Of a stretch of 64,000 bases of DNA, positions 44,498 through 55,080 are shown in pieces. Source of the stretch: Tethya wilhelma. Its lineage: Eukaryota; Porifera; Demospongiae; Tethyida; Tethyidae. Both the position numbers and the translations under genes were made by a program. Below the pieces are notes generated by a model. That model ran no database searches. It was not told the DNA's origin and worked only from the letters and a program-made list of their open reading frames with translations. The stretch is taken from NCBI GenBank assembly GCA_964030475.1, contig CAXIPT010000003.1:12234519-12298518 (forward strand), written 5' to 3'. Position 1 is the first letter of the stretch; each line of letters begins with the position of its first letter.

Positions 44498-46770
44498 ATG
44501 ATGGCATCACTGAGTGGATCAAGAAGGTTTCTTCACCATCTGCTGCGCTACAGAGCAACCAAGGCTGTAAGTGAAGACCAGCTAGCGAGATCAGTGGCTT
44601 TGTCACATCAATATCACTCATAACATCTATTTATGTCACAAATTTAGACCACAATCAATTTGCAGTAATACATTGGCAGGTTTTGACATTGCTCCATTTA
44701 ATATGTTGAGCTGTACACACACACACACACCCATCCCTTCCAGCTGGTAGCTCTCAATGGCTCAGTTCCGGTCCGTCATCTGAACATGCACGAGTACCAA
44801 AGCAAGCGACTGATGGAGAGGTACGACATCAACACTCAGAGGTTCTTCCTGGCAGAGACACCCAGTGAGGCAGGCAGCGCAGCAAAGAAACTAGGTGAGG
44901 AGTGAGTGATCGATATAGTCTTATTCTATGTATCCATGAGCATTAGCAGCCAGTAGAGGGATACCTATATTGAGCTGAATACCAACTGAGAAGACATTGT
45001 GTGTGTGTGTCTGTTGCAGGTGTGTCGGAGGTGGTGGTGAAGGCTCAGATCATGGCCGGGGGAAGAGGAAAGGGCGTGTTTTCAAGTGGACTAAAGGGAG
45101 GCGTGGTTGTTACTAAAGAGTGAGTGTAAATGTCTTATTGTTGTCACATGATTGGAATGTGATTAATGGACTTGCCAGCTCAGCAGTTGTGTGTGCTGAG
45201 TCAGCATAATTATTGTATCATAATTATGCTTCTAAAGTTTGACCTTGACCTCTCACCTCTCCAGCCTTGACTCCATCACAGCACTGACTAATCAGATGAT
45301 TGGTTACAAGTTATCAACAAAACAGACGACAGGGGATGGTGTCCTTGTCCATCAAGTGATGGTGGCCGAGTCACTGGACATTGCCAAAGAAACGTACTTC
45401 GCCATTGTCCTGGACCGAGGGTACCAGGGGCCAGTCATGGTGGGGAGCCCCGCTGGGGGTGTGGACATTGAGGAGGTGGCAGCGGCAACACCAGACAAGA
45501 TATTTAAAGTTAGTGGGTTTGATTTCAACCGTTTGCTCACAGTGTATGTGTAATGGATGTGTTTGTTTCCGTGGATACAGATTCCTATTGATATAACTAA
45601 AGGCGTCACTGATGAACAGGCGAGGGAAATGGCGGGAAATCTTGAGTTCAAAGGAGCAGCACTAGAAGAGGTAGCCAGACACACAGCTAGCTGTTGTAGC
45701 TGCTCTGGTTGTTGAAGATGTCTGGTGGATATAATATTTCTCGTTTCATTTTAGGCTACAGAACAGATCAAACAGTTGTACAAGATGTTTGTGGGTGTGG
45801 ACGCTACACAAGTGGAGATAAATCCATTTGGAGAGACACCAAATGGCAGAGGTAAGAGAACCCACACTAAGAGAAAGAGATATGCTGTTTTGCTACTGAT
45901 ATTATTACGAAGACACACTCACCCCTCACACACTCACACACCTTCCTGCAGTTGTGTGTTTTGACGCTAAGATCAATTTCGACGACAACGCTCAGTTCCG
46001 TCAACAAGAGATCTTCTCCCAGGAGGACACCAGTGAGAGTGACCCGAGGGAAGTGGAGGCGGCCAAACTCAACCTCAACTACATTGGGATGACGGGGAAC
46101 ATCGGGTGCCTTGTGAATGGGGCGGGGCTTGCCATGGCAACCATGGACATCATCAAACTACATAGAGGAGAGCCGGCCAACTTCCTGGACGTGGGAGGAG
46201 GGGTCAACGAACAGCAGGTGTTGAGTGCTTTCAAACTACTCACCAATGATCCACAGGTTGGTAACGCTTTTGAGTAGTAGCTACACAAGTTGATGTATGA
46301 GTTATAATTACATGTATGAGTTATAACTACGTGTATGAGTTATAACTACATGACATTGTATGAGCTACAACTACATGTAAATATGAGGTATACCTGTACA
46401 CTAACAGTTTGGGTTCACTTCAACCAGACATAAATCAGTTGTCACACACCATGACAATGTTCTCAGGTAAAGGCCATTCTAGTGAACATCTTTGGTGGCA
46501 TAGTCAACTGCAGCACCATAGCCAGAGGGATAATCGCAGCTTGCAAGGAAATAAACCTCTCTCTCCCTCTGGTAGTGAGGTTGGAAGGTAAGAGAGAGGA
46601 AGAAATCACTTGTAAACTGTCTCCTTCATTCTCCCTCCCTCCCTCCATCTCTCTTGCCCTCAGGCACCAATGTGGACCAAGCTAAGCAGCTGCTCCAAGA
46701 GAGTGGACTGGCCATCACCCCAGCTGCTGATCTCAGTGACGCAGCCTCCAAAGTTGTGGCAACATTGTAG
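44498..46770 (+). CDS. SUCLG2: Succinyl-CoA ligase beta subunit, GTP-type-like, mitochondrial
   Basis: About nine exons. The first encodes a basic, hydroxylated presequence ([23 protein letters not shown]). The mature part begins [25 protein letters not shown]-grasp motifs follow: [122 protein letters not shown] and [11 protein letters not shown]. The C-terminal CoA-ligase part has [19 protein letters not shown] and [16 protein letters not shown]. Wording is closer to human SUCLG2 than SUCLA2. The enzyme makes a nucleoside triphosphate from succinyl-CoA in the citric acid cycle. Confidence 0.93.
46294..46380 (+). repeat. About 20-bp tandem repeat, four copies, in an SUCLG2 intron
   Basis: The unit TGTATGAGTTATAACTACA recurs with small changes between the exons ending near 46258 and starting near 46467. 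Confidence 0.85.
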
Positions 46771-47013
46771 CAACTGCTGGAGATGTCTTTGTTAGTGAAT
46801 GTTAATTGAATTAATGCTGACTGTCAGGTCTCAACTAGTATAAAATTGCCGGCTATTTAAATAATATTATTATTATCATTATTATTATTATAAATCAAAG
46901 TTTATGTTAAGTTATTTGTCAAAAATAATAATTATTCTTAATGTATGGTCACAAATCATATGGTACAGGTAGTGAAATTAAATGCATGGTGATCAATAAT
47001 TAGAGGGGCAGTC

Positions 47014-50000
47014 TCACTTCAAGCTCCGCCTTCGTCTCCTCCTCTTCTGTAGCGTGCCTGTGTCTAGGCACTGGGTGTTCCTGGCAATGTGAGTCCTGAT
47101 GCTACGGTCCAACCCCTCCAAGTCAATGGCCACTCGACCAACATCGTCACGAATCATCTGCTGCTCTTGAATCAGAGCCTCTCTGATACGATCAAGATCT
47201 GTGAGTGGTGTAACACAATGTAACACGATGTAATGATGCAATGATGCCAGCTAACGCACTCTCCACTAGTAGCAGTTGTTCTTGTGTTCTTCTCTGAAGA
47301 GCAGCTGTCCTGTTTCTGATAGAGATGGCCGCCTCCAGGTCCTTCTCAGACTGGGCCAGCCTCCTCAGAGCCTCACTTTCAAGAACACCAAACTCTTCTT
47401 CAACTTCCAGTGAATCCTGTGGTTGCCATGACAACCATACAGCAGAGATACAGTTGATAAAACATAAGCTACACTTTTAATTTCTTCAAACCAGTTCTCA
47501 CTTGTTCAGTTTCATTGGCCAGTCTGTCGGCTGTGGAGGTGAGGTTTCTTGCTCTCTCTAGTGCCATCTTGTTCTCTTCAATCAGTCTCTGCAGCTCCTC
47601 CAGCCTGGCAGTGAGGTTGGAGAGGGCAGTCCTGGAGGCAGTGAGCAACCTCTCACTGTTGGCCAGCAGAGGTTCTGCCTGAGTGTGTGTGTGTGTGTGT
47701 GTGGAGGTGGTAAAGAGACATTGTGTTAGAATCGAAACTAATCAAGCTTAGACCATGCATGCATTGAATGGGAAATGAAATGGTGAAAAAAAAAAGAAAA
47801 AAAGGTTCTAGCTCATGAATCATCAGACTAGAAGCTCACTTCATCCAGTGTCTGTTCTGCCCCCTCCACTAGCAGCTGGGTGTCGTTGGCTGTGGACTGT
47901 AGTTCTAATCGCTCCTCAGCTAGTTGAACCAACTGCTCCCTAAGAGTGGATGAGTTGGCTACCACCTCCGTTGCTAGGGAACTGAAAGAAAATGGCAGAA
48001 TTTCCACAACTAATGCAGTACTCTCATGGCCACTGTTCCTTACTTAGCTCTGATGGCCGTCCTGAGAGCCCTCTCTGCTCTCTCTCTCAACTCATCCTCA
48101 GACACATTGGCTTGAGAGAAGAAGGCATCAATGGTGGCATTGATTTGAACCAGGAGATCAAACACCTACATGTGTGTAGAGACATGTATAGCACATTTCG
48201 CGTCAGATTGAATAACATACTATAGTTCTATATTTGCATCATGCAGGTCATGCCATTACATATAGAATATATAGGCCTATAGAGATCTTGTGAAATTTGA
48301 CGAGTGTCTATGAATAGTATACATATACCACTACTATTCTCTGCTCTAATGCCAGTGAGTTCTGGGTAGCTCAGTGGTATAAGAGCACTAGACTGAAAAG
48401 GCCTGGGTTCAATCCCAGCAGTTACTATCTCAAGATTTTTTTCCTTTCCCTCAACACATGCGTACAGTGCTGCTATAGAAACAAACAATTCTTGTACCTC
48501 ATCAGGAAGTAGATCAAGTCGTAATGACAGGGTCACATTCTCAATCTCCCCAATATCATCAGGATCGATCCTGCTACGATTTAATTCCCCTTCCACCAGT
48601 CGTATCAGCACCCTGAGATTGTCCACCAGCTCCTCCCCTCTCCGTCGGCTCCTCCTGGCCCTCCCCTCCACTAGAGAGGACTCCTCCCTCACGCCCTCAG
48701 CCTCTCTCACCAGCCCACCCAGCTCATCAACCACCAGCTGCAGACCAGACAGGAGCTGCTCCATTCTCTCTCTCGCGCTCAAGGAGGTGTTCACAGCCTC
48801 CGCTGCACTCGCTACCAAACTGTCACATGACACACCTTCTCCACATGTCGGACATGCCACACCTCCACATTCATCACATGATGATGTGGGTGTGGTCACA
48901 TTATCGGCTCCACATAGTCGTAGATTGGCATCAGATATAAATTGGATGAAGGCTGATACATTGGCACTGATCTCCATGAGGTGCTGAGATATCTCCTGCT
49001 GAGTCAACTCCACACTGCTACCGATGAATGTCCTATCGTATGTCTCCAGTATCAGCTGCACTTGTCCTAGCAATGATGTAATGTTGACATTAATGAGCTG
49101 ATCAGCTGCGTCTGACCTAGCAAGAGCCCCGCGGGCTATTGCTAGGTAGGCTGAGGTATTGAACAAAGACAGCTGCTGAGATTCAAAGAACTGGGTAAGA
49201 TTTGTGAGCTCCTCTTGCAGTGATGACAACAACAGAGAGAAGGAGGTGAGCTGGGAGTCAAGAGAGAGAGAGAGGCTTTCCAAGGACCTCAACTCATCCT
49301 GGACGTCGCTGGCTCTCTCTATGAGTGCCACGGTCTGGTTGATGAGGAGGCAGAGGGAGGTGTGGACACTTCCCACGTCCTCTAGCAACACACCCACCAT
49401 GCTGGTGTTGAGAAGACCCTCTATGTCAGAGACGAGGTCAAAGAGAGGGGCCAGTTCGGGCAGAGAGACAGAGGTGGTGATGTTGAGGTCGTTGATGAGG
49501 TCGACCGTCCTCCTGACCCGAGCTCCAAATGGAGTGATCCTTTGTTGCCACTGCTGGGTGCACTCGTCACATTGCTGACACAAGGGGAAGACCCCGCTCG
49601 TTTCAGGAGCACACATGTCACATCTCCTACCGGCTACTCCTTCTCGGCAGTCACATGATCCACTTGCCGAGTCACATGACAAACTGAGTGATCCATTTGG
49701 ATGACAGTTGCAAGCTGAAATGAGAAAACAAACAAACAAAAACAAATACTGAAATAGTTGCAATCACGCAATAGAAAGCAGCAGAAAGAAATAGCGATAG
49801 AAATTAACATCTGCACAGTTATAACTCAATTAAACATGAGCGCAGTTATAACTCAGCTATGAAGGTGCAGTCATAATATACCATATAGTAGGAAATTTTG
49901 GTTGGTGCAAAATTTTGTATAAATCATTAAAAACGCGCCAGAAATTTTTTTTAAATTTCTTATATGCAGCACACGCTCATATAAAGTAAATGCGGAAGTT

Positions 50001-50534
50001 AAATTTTCGCAGTTTTAATTTTCGTACATTCCAACGGCATACGAAAAATACGAAAATTTTAACCATATGAAAATTTCCCGCTATACGGTAATACTTAAAC
50101 AACTTACGAATGCAAGTTCCATTCCCGGGATCCCAAAATTCATTCTGGCATTGATCACAAGGCCCTATAGTCAGGAAGGGAGCAAACCTTCTCTCATGTC
50201 CCTCCATACAGAGCTCACACTGAGGGCCAAAGGTGTTGTCTTGGCAACCAAAACACTCCCCCGTCTTGGGGTCGCACACTTCAGAGTTGAAGTTACAGAA
50301 ACAAGGGACACAGTGAGCAAACTGGTCCAGTAGGGGTTTGTCATTTCTGTATCCCACGGCACAGTCTCCACACCATTGGCCCTCCCTGCTGGTGGGGCAG
50401 GAGCACTGCTCTACGTAAGGTACCTCTTCTAGAGGTTGGAGAGCTGGACCATCAGTGCTCTGGTTGTCAGTGGCAAAGTCAAGACTGATGGAATGGAGTC
50501 TCAGAGTTTGAGAGGAACTGTTGTCTCCACTTCC
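47014..50534 (-). CDS. Laminin gamma-like chain, 3' exon block (LE domains and C-terminal coiled coil)
   Basis: The exon at 50534 continues the laminin IV domain (GSGDNSSSQTLRLHSISLDFATDN) into a laminin-type EGF (EQCSCPTSREGQWCGDCAVGYRND). LE repeats follow (CFCNFNSEVCDPKTGECFGCQDNTFGPQCELCMEGH; CNCHPNGSLS...GSCDCREGVAGRRCDMC). A long heptad-rich region then runs over exons at 49720-48500, about 48180-47990, 47840-47500, 47430-47270 and 47200-47014. It holds LINDLNITTSVSLPELAPLF and, inside the coil, a Cys cluster (SSCDECGGVACPTCGEG). The end is RNTQCLDTG and a basic tail. There are no C-terminal LG domains, and a late Cys is present, so a gamma (or beta/gamma) chain fits. It would be secreted and assemble in basement-membrane-like matrix. 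The protein's 5' half is outside the window. Confidence 0.85.
48325..48455 (+). repeat. tRNA-derived SINE-like element, copy 2
   Basis: Carries an exact box A (TAGCTCAGTGG) and box B (GGTTCAATCC) of RNA polymerase III promoters, spaced about 35 bp apart. The CTATTCTCTGCTC prefix and T-rich tail are the same as in the copy at 23660-23800. It does not fold as a clean tRNA acceptor stem. It lies in a laminin intron. Confidence 0.75.
49878..50090. repeat. MITE-like palindromic element, family 2 copy
   Basis: Ends ATACCATATAGTAGGAAATT and ATTTCCCGCTATACGGTA. The interior is AT-rich with further inverted AAAATTTT blocks. Same family as 3916-4040. Inside a laminin intron. Confidence 0.68.
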
Positions 50535-50671
50535 CTGTAGGGTGTGTATGGTGTGTGTGTGTGTTAGCTAACATTAATGTCATTCATTATACAGTTCTAT
50601 AGACACTCACATGACTTTATATATAAGTATTCATAATGATGATTTTTACAAAAGGAAATTAAGCTCTGAAA

Positions 50672-52009
50672 ATGGCAACACCCAATCAAAAGGGAGGATT
50701 TGACTGTAACTTTGTTCAAAAACCACCAAAACTCATTCAGTCAAAGTGCCCTGTGTGTCTGCAAATCCTTCGAGAGCCCTACCAAGCTCCTTGCTGTGGA
50801 AACAGTTTCTGTAGAGTTTGTATTGGGAAAATCAAAACTGACAACAAGCCTTGTCCAACATGTAAGAAAGAGAACTTTGTTATTTTCCACAACAAAGGAC
50901 TTCAACGCTCTCTCTATGGGCTCCATGTATACTGCTCACACAAACAGGAAGGTTGTGAGTGGAAGGGGGAGCTAGGCCAGCTTGACAATCACCTCAATTT
51001 GTCTCCACAACCTGACAAACAGCTAGAGGGGTGTGACTACAGTGAGATTGAGTGCATCTACTGCTCTCAGTTGATAAAACGATCAAGAATTGCTGCCCAT
51101 CAAACTGAACACTGTCCCAAACGTCCATTCAGCTGTGAGTATTGCCAAACATACAATTCTCACTATGAAGATGTCATCAACAATCACTGGCCTGTGTGTG
51201 GCTACCACCCAGTAAGATGTCCCAAAGAGTGTGGTACATTCCCTCAACGTCAGGATCTTGAGAACCATGTCACTAAAGACTGTCCCAAGACAGTTATTGC
51301 CTGTGACTTCCACCATGTTGGATGTGATGTGAAGCTACCTCGTAAAGATATGCCAGCCCATCTCAAAGAGAACTTGGTCACCCACATGTCTCTACAAGCA
51401 GCCAGCTACTCCAAACTACTAGCTAGTCACAAGGAACTTCAAACCAATCACGTAGCTCTTAAAACCAAGCTGGAAAATGAAAATGAAACTCTCAAACATC
51501 AACTCTCCACTCTTCAAGTGAGCACTGGAGCTACCAGTCCTCCTCTGAACACAGCCATACCAGTCCTGGGGTATGTTGAGTTCACTATGGAGAACTTTGG
51601 ACAACACAAGAGAGCTGGTCATGAATGGTTCTCCCCTCCTTTCCACACCCACCAGGGAGGATACAAGTTCTGTCTCAGAGTCCATGCTAATGGATCTGGT
51701 GTTGGCAAAGGAACACACATCTCTGTGTTTACTGCTCTAATGAAGGGAGAGTTTGATGATCACCTCAAGTGGCCATTCCGTGGTGACATCACAGTCCAAC
51801 TGGTGGACCAGACTGGAGAGGAGGGACATCTTACAAAGATAATTCCCTACAATGAGAGAACTGATGAAGACACTGCTGGTAGAGTGACACAAGGAGACAA
51901 GAATGATAGTTTGGGCTTCGGCAGGTTTCTCTCTCATGATAAACTAGAACCAAAGTACCTTAAAAATGATTGTCTTCATTTTCGAGTTATCAAGATTGAA
52001 CTAATATAA
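50672..52009 (+). CDS. TRAF-like protein, long form (RING, TRAF zinc fingers, coiled coil, MATH), 445 aa
   Basis: An intronless frame. RING-like domain at residues 26-64: CPVCLQILREPYQAPCCGNS, FCRVC, CPTC, with Asn where the usual RING His stands (CGNSFC). Residues about 90-235 hold several TRAF-type Cys/His fingers (YCSHKQEGCEWKG, IECIYCSQLI, FSCEYCQTY, VRCPKECG, CDFHHVGCDVKLPRKDMPAH). A coiled coil follows (KTKLENENETLKHQL), then a C-terminal MATH/TRAF-C domain from about residue 297 (VEFTMENFGQHK... GGYKFCLRVHANG... LKWPFRGDITVQLVDQ). TRAF proteins link receptors to NF-kB/JNK signalling and often act as E3 ligases. The gene lies on the strand opposite the laminin gene, inside its large intron. 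Confidence 0.92.
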   Translation: MATPNQKGGFDCNFVQKPPKLIQSKCPVCLQILREPYQAPCCGNSFCRVCIGKIKTDNKPCPTCKKENFVIFHNKGLQRSLYGLHVYCSHKQEGCEWKGELGQLDNHLNLSPQPDKQLEGCDYSEIECIYCSQLIKRSRIAAHQTEHCPKRPFSCEYCQTYNSHYEDVINNHWPVCGYHPVRCPKECGTFPQRQDLENHVTKDCPKTVIACDFHHVGCDVKLPRKDMPAHLKENLVTHMSLQAASYSKLLASHKELQTNHVALKTKLENENETLKHQLSTLQVSTGATSPPLNTAIPVLGYVEFTMENFGQHKRAGHEWFSPPFHTHQGGYKFCLRVHANGSGVGKGTHISVFTALMKGEFDDHLKWPFRGDITVQLVDQTGEEGHLTKIIPYNERTDEDTAGRVTQGDKNDSLGFGRFLSHDKLEPKYLKNDCLHFRVIKIELI

Positions 52010-52439
52010 ACAACTATAACTGAATCCCAACATCATAAACATTAATTTTTGTGTGCTATAATTATATTTACATGAAAACACGTCGGTGGCCTTGTATGTA
52101 CCAAGCTATGAGTTACTGTGCGTAACAGCTACTTAGTATAGAAAAATTTTGCTTGGTCGATAAAATTATTGTATGATGCATGCACTAATTAACATACCAA
52201 ATAGACTCTAATTAAAGTGCCACTAAAAATAATTATATGACCCTTGTGAGGCGCGTTTTGGGAGGTCAAAAATTGCTTCTCGAGTGACATGTTTTTTCCA
52301 TACATATTTGTACATTGGACGCAAAATTGAACGTTTGAGGCGTATATTTGGAGGGACAACTTAATAGAGTCTATATGGTAGTCAAAATTTTGTGAAAATG
52401 GAAATAATAATCAAGTTTACAGTATTCATCTCTGAAATG

Positions 52440-52964
52440 TCAGGATCTTGAGAACCATGTCACTAAAGACTGTCCCGAGACAGTTATTGCCTGTGACTTC
52501 CATCATGTTGGATGTGATGTGAAGCTACCTCGTAAAGACATGCCAGCCCATCTCAAAGAGAACTTGGTCACCCACATGTCTCTACAAGCAGCCAGCTACT
52601 ATATAGTACTCCAACTACTTGCTAGTCACAAGAAGCTTCAAGTCAGTCAGGTACTACTGTTCAAGCCAGCCAACTTGAAAAAGGTTGCAAGCCTGCCACC
52701 CACTCTTGAAACTAGTCACAATGAGTTTCAAGAAAAAGTAAAAATGTTGGAAAATGAAAATGAAGCCATCAAACTTCAACTTGAGACAAATCTGGAACCA
52801 CAACAGGCTGTACCAATAACACCGATAAGACTGGATCAACTTTATGTCCTTCGTAACCATGAGGTAGTCCTAAATGGTTTTACAGAGTTGAAAAGTGAAG
52901 ACGATGAATGGTACTCCCCTCCTTTCTACTCCCACCAGGGAGGCTACAAGTTCTGTACGGTGTA

Positions 52965-52968
<4 letters not shown>
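52440..52968 (+). pseudogene. Truncated TRAF-like relic
   Basis: Homology to the TRAF copies begins abruptly at the last long-form finger (DLENHVTKDCPETVIACDFHHVG). It runs through the coiled coil (LENENEAIKLQLETNLEPQQ) into the MATH domain (VLNGFTELKSEDDEWYSPPF...GGYKFC). It then breaks into a TG microsatellite at about 52968. RING and the rest of MATH are missing. The coiled-coil part resembles the short-form gene at 58716, whereas the start resembles the long form, so this is a mosaic. Confidence 0.85.
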
Positions 52969-53010
<42 letters not shown>

Positions 53011-53012
<2 letters not shown>

Positions 53013-53759
53013 TGAGAGAGAGAGAGTGACACACAAGGAAGAGTCGCAAGTGCTGAGGTTATTGTTACTGTCCAACCAGTCAACGACAACCCTCCACAGT
53101 TCACCCAAACAATGTACACATTCTCAGTGAATCGTCTCAATATTGGCGGTAGTACTGTTGGTTAGGTGCATGCATTCGACTTGGATGTGAACGAAAATGT
53201 TCCAAACTCCCTCACGCTAACTCTTCAAGGAGATACAGCTAACTTTGCTATCAAAGATGATGGAACGATAACTCTTGATGACTTCATTCTCGCTCTCGAA
53301 GGAAACACCTTTGAGCTGATCGTGACCGTGAATGATCAGATGTTTAACGCTACAGCAAGTGTTTTGATTATGGTGGATGGATTGAAGTGAGAGAGAGAGA
53401 GTGACACACAAGGAAGAGTCGCAAGTGCTGAGGTTATTGTTACTGTCCAACCAGTCAACGACAACCCTCCACAGTTCACCCAAACAATGTACACATTCTC
53501 AGTGAATCGTCTCAATATTGGCGGTAGTACTGTTGGTTAGGTGCATGCATTCGACTTGGATGTGAACGAAAATGTTCCAAACTCCCTCACGCTAACTCTT
53601 CAAGGAGATACAGCTAACTTTGCTATCAAAGATGATGGAACGATAACTCTTGATGACTTCATTCTCGCTCTCGAAGGAAACACCTTTGAGCTGATCGTGA
53701 CCGTGAATGATCAGATGTTTAACGCTACAGCAAGTGTTTTGATTATGGTGGATGGATTG
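53011..53759 (+). repeat. Identical 374-bp tandem duplication of a cadherin-repeat segment
   Basis: Bases 53011-53384 recur at 53386-53759 without change. Each unit encodes one cadherin-like repeat: a VQPVNDNPPQF linker, then FDLDVNENVPNSLTLTL and ANFAIKDDGTITL. Each carries the same in-frame TAG between STVG and VHAFDLD. Identity suggests a very recent event or an assembly error primed by the flanking GA repeats. Confidence 0.85.
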
Positions 53760-54269
53760 GTATCAATTCCTGATTTGATTCTCATCATTGTTGGAGGGTT
53801 CATTCTACCCATACTGCTCTGTACTATCTTTGTGTGCATCTGCATTTGTGCTACCAGGTTTGCCAATTTGAAACAAGTGCCAAAAAAGTAAGGGATATGA
53901 TTATTATTGCTTAGTAACTATAAAGCATGCATGCATGATAAAAATTAATAATGATTAATAATTACTTATTGTCTAATGTATTAGCTAGGATTCATCAATT
54001 CCTAGCTACTAAGACTACTTTTGCCTATATCTATTAAATTTTTACGTAGATTGAAGAGTAACACTATACCCCTGAATGAATGTGCAGCATACAATGCAGC
54101 TGCTATTCCTTACCCTGGAAATATTTTGAATCGGTCTGATACCCCTAATGGACAAGAAGAGGTTAAAGAATATTATGATATTATTCTTGAGAGTGACAGG
54201 GATAGTGGCAGCATAGAGTCACAATTACCAGAACAAGCAGAACATGTGTATGAAGAGATCCCAATTTGA
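53386..54269 (+). pseudogene. 3' end of a cadherin-like transmembrane protein
   Basis: After the cadherin-like repeat comes a membrane segment (LILIIVGGFILPILLCTIFV). A splice (donor near 53889, acceptor near 54048) keeps frame into a cytoplasmic tail with LNECAAYNAAAIPYPGN, EYYDIILESD and VYEEIPI, ending at 54267-54269. The tail has several Tyr motifs of possible SH2/PTB-binding type. Upstream, an in-frame TAG interrupts the repeat, and 5' of that there is only a microsatellite and a TRAF relic, so no start is visible. It is probably a displaced gene fragment. Expression as the 3' exons of something larger cannot be excluded. Confidence 0.65.
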
Positions 54270-54834
54270 TAGCGTGTATAGTTCAATATCTTTTAATGCA
54301 TATTGTTGCAAAATGTATTAGCACTGACAAGGCATTATAAACCCTTAAAGTTTTGAGTTGTGATTGTTGTAATTATTTTTTCTTTCCAATTACTTTTTTC
54401 TGAATTAGACGTTACAGTTAGATTTAACTAATTTACTTGATTTTTCTCTGCATAAGAGAGTCGCATCCTTAAGAAGTGACAGAATATAATTATTTTGTGG
54501 TCGTGTGTTAGTATATAAGTGCTGAACAATATAGTTAATACTTATTTTGTATACAGCACAGAATAGTTATGGGAACACAAAAGATGAATTGCTCAATGAG
54601 GAATGTAATCATAATTTCCATGGACTGGGAGTGAAAACAGATTCAATCCATTTCATGAAAGGTATCACGGAGTTGTAAGTTAACAGATGATAGATACTCC
54701 TTAATTGGCCTATACCTTAATTTACACTCCAATGATCACAACACATGTACAAAGGGGGGCTATAATCAATTCCTTTTCTCATGGCTTGCTATATTATTCC
54801 ATAATTTGTACTATTTTAGACCTTATCATGGCTT

Positions 54835-54973
54835 TGAAAATGGCTACTGCAATGGAAAGTAATTAAGAAAAACTTTTTAGGTGACAATGACTATCAAAAA
54901 CCACCAGAAGTCTGATGAAATGGACTCTCTGCAGTGTTTGCATGAGAGGAATTATCTCTACTTCCCTGGAATG

Positions 54974-54990
<17 letters not shown>
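54835..54990 (+). pseudogene. Degenerate 5' end of a TRAF-like copy
   Basis: GAAAATGGCTACTGC at about 54836, and CAAAAACCACCAGAAG at about 54896, match the start of the TRAF genes (MAT..., QKPPE). Stops and small deletions follow, then a TG microsatellite at about 54978. The upstream GGCTTGCTATA and TTCCATAA promoter-like blocks are also present. Confidence 0.65.
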
Positions 54991-55013
<23 letters not shown>

Positions 55014-55080
55014 AATGCCATTCATTGCATGCTCACAACCTTGATTACCATAAAAGGAAAGTATTGTGAAGTTCTGAAAA

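Noticed and set aside
48358..48430. Functional tRNA gene
   Set aside because: Box A and box B are good, but the acceptor stem does not pair and a diverged sister copy with shared flanks exists, so it is a SINE.
48619..49578. Ser-rich plus-strand frames opposite laminin
   Set aside because: Antisense shadows of the long coiled-coil exon; the composition follows from heptad codons.
53166..53891. An independent cadherin gene starting at VHAFDLD
   Set aside because: The frame opens only after an in-frame TAG inside a cadherin repeat. There is no start codon context and the upstream homology continues past the stop.
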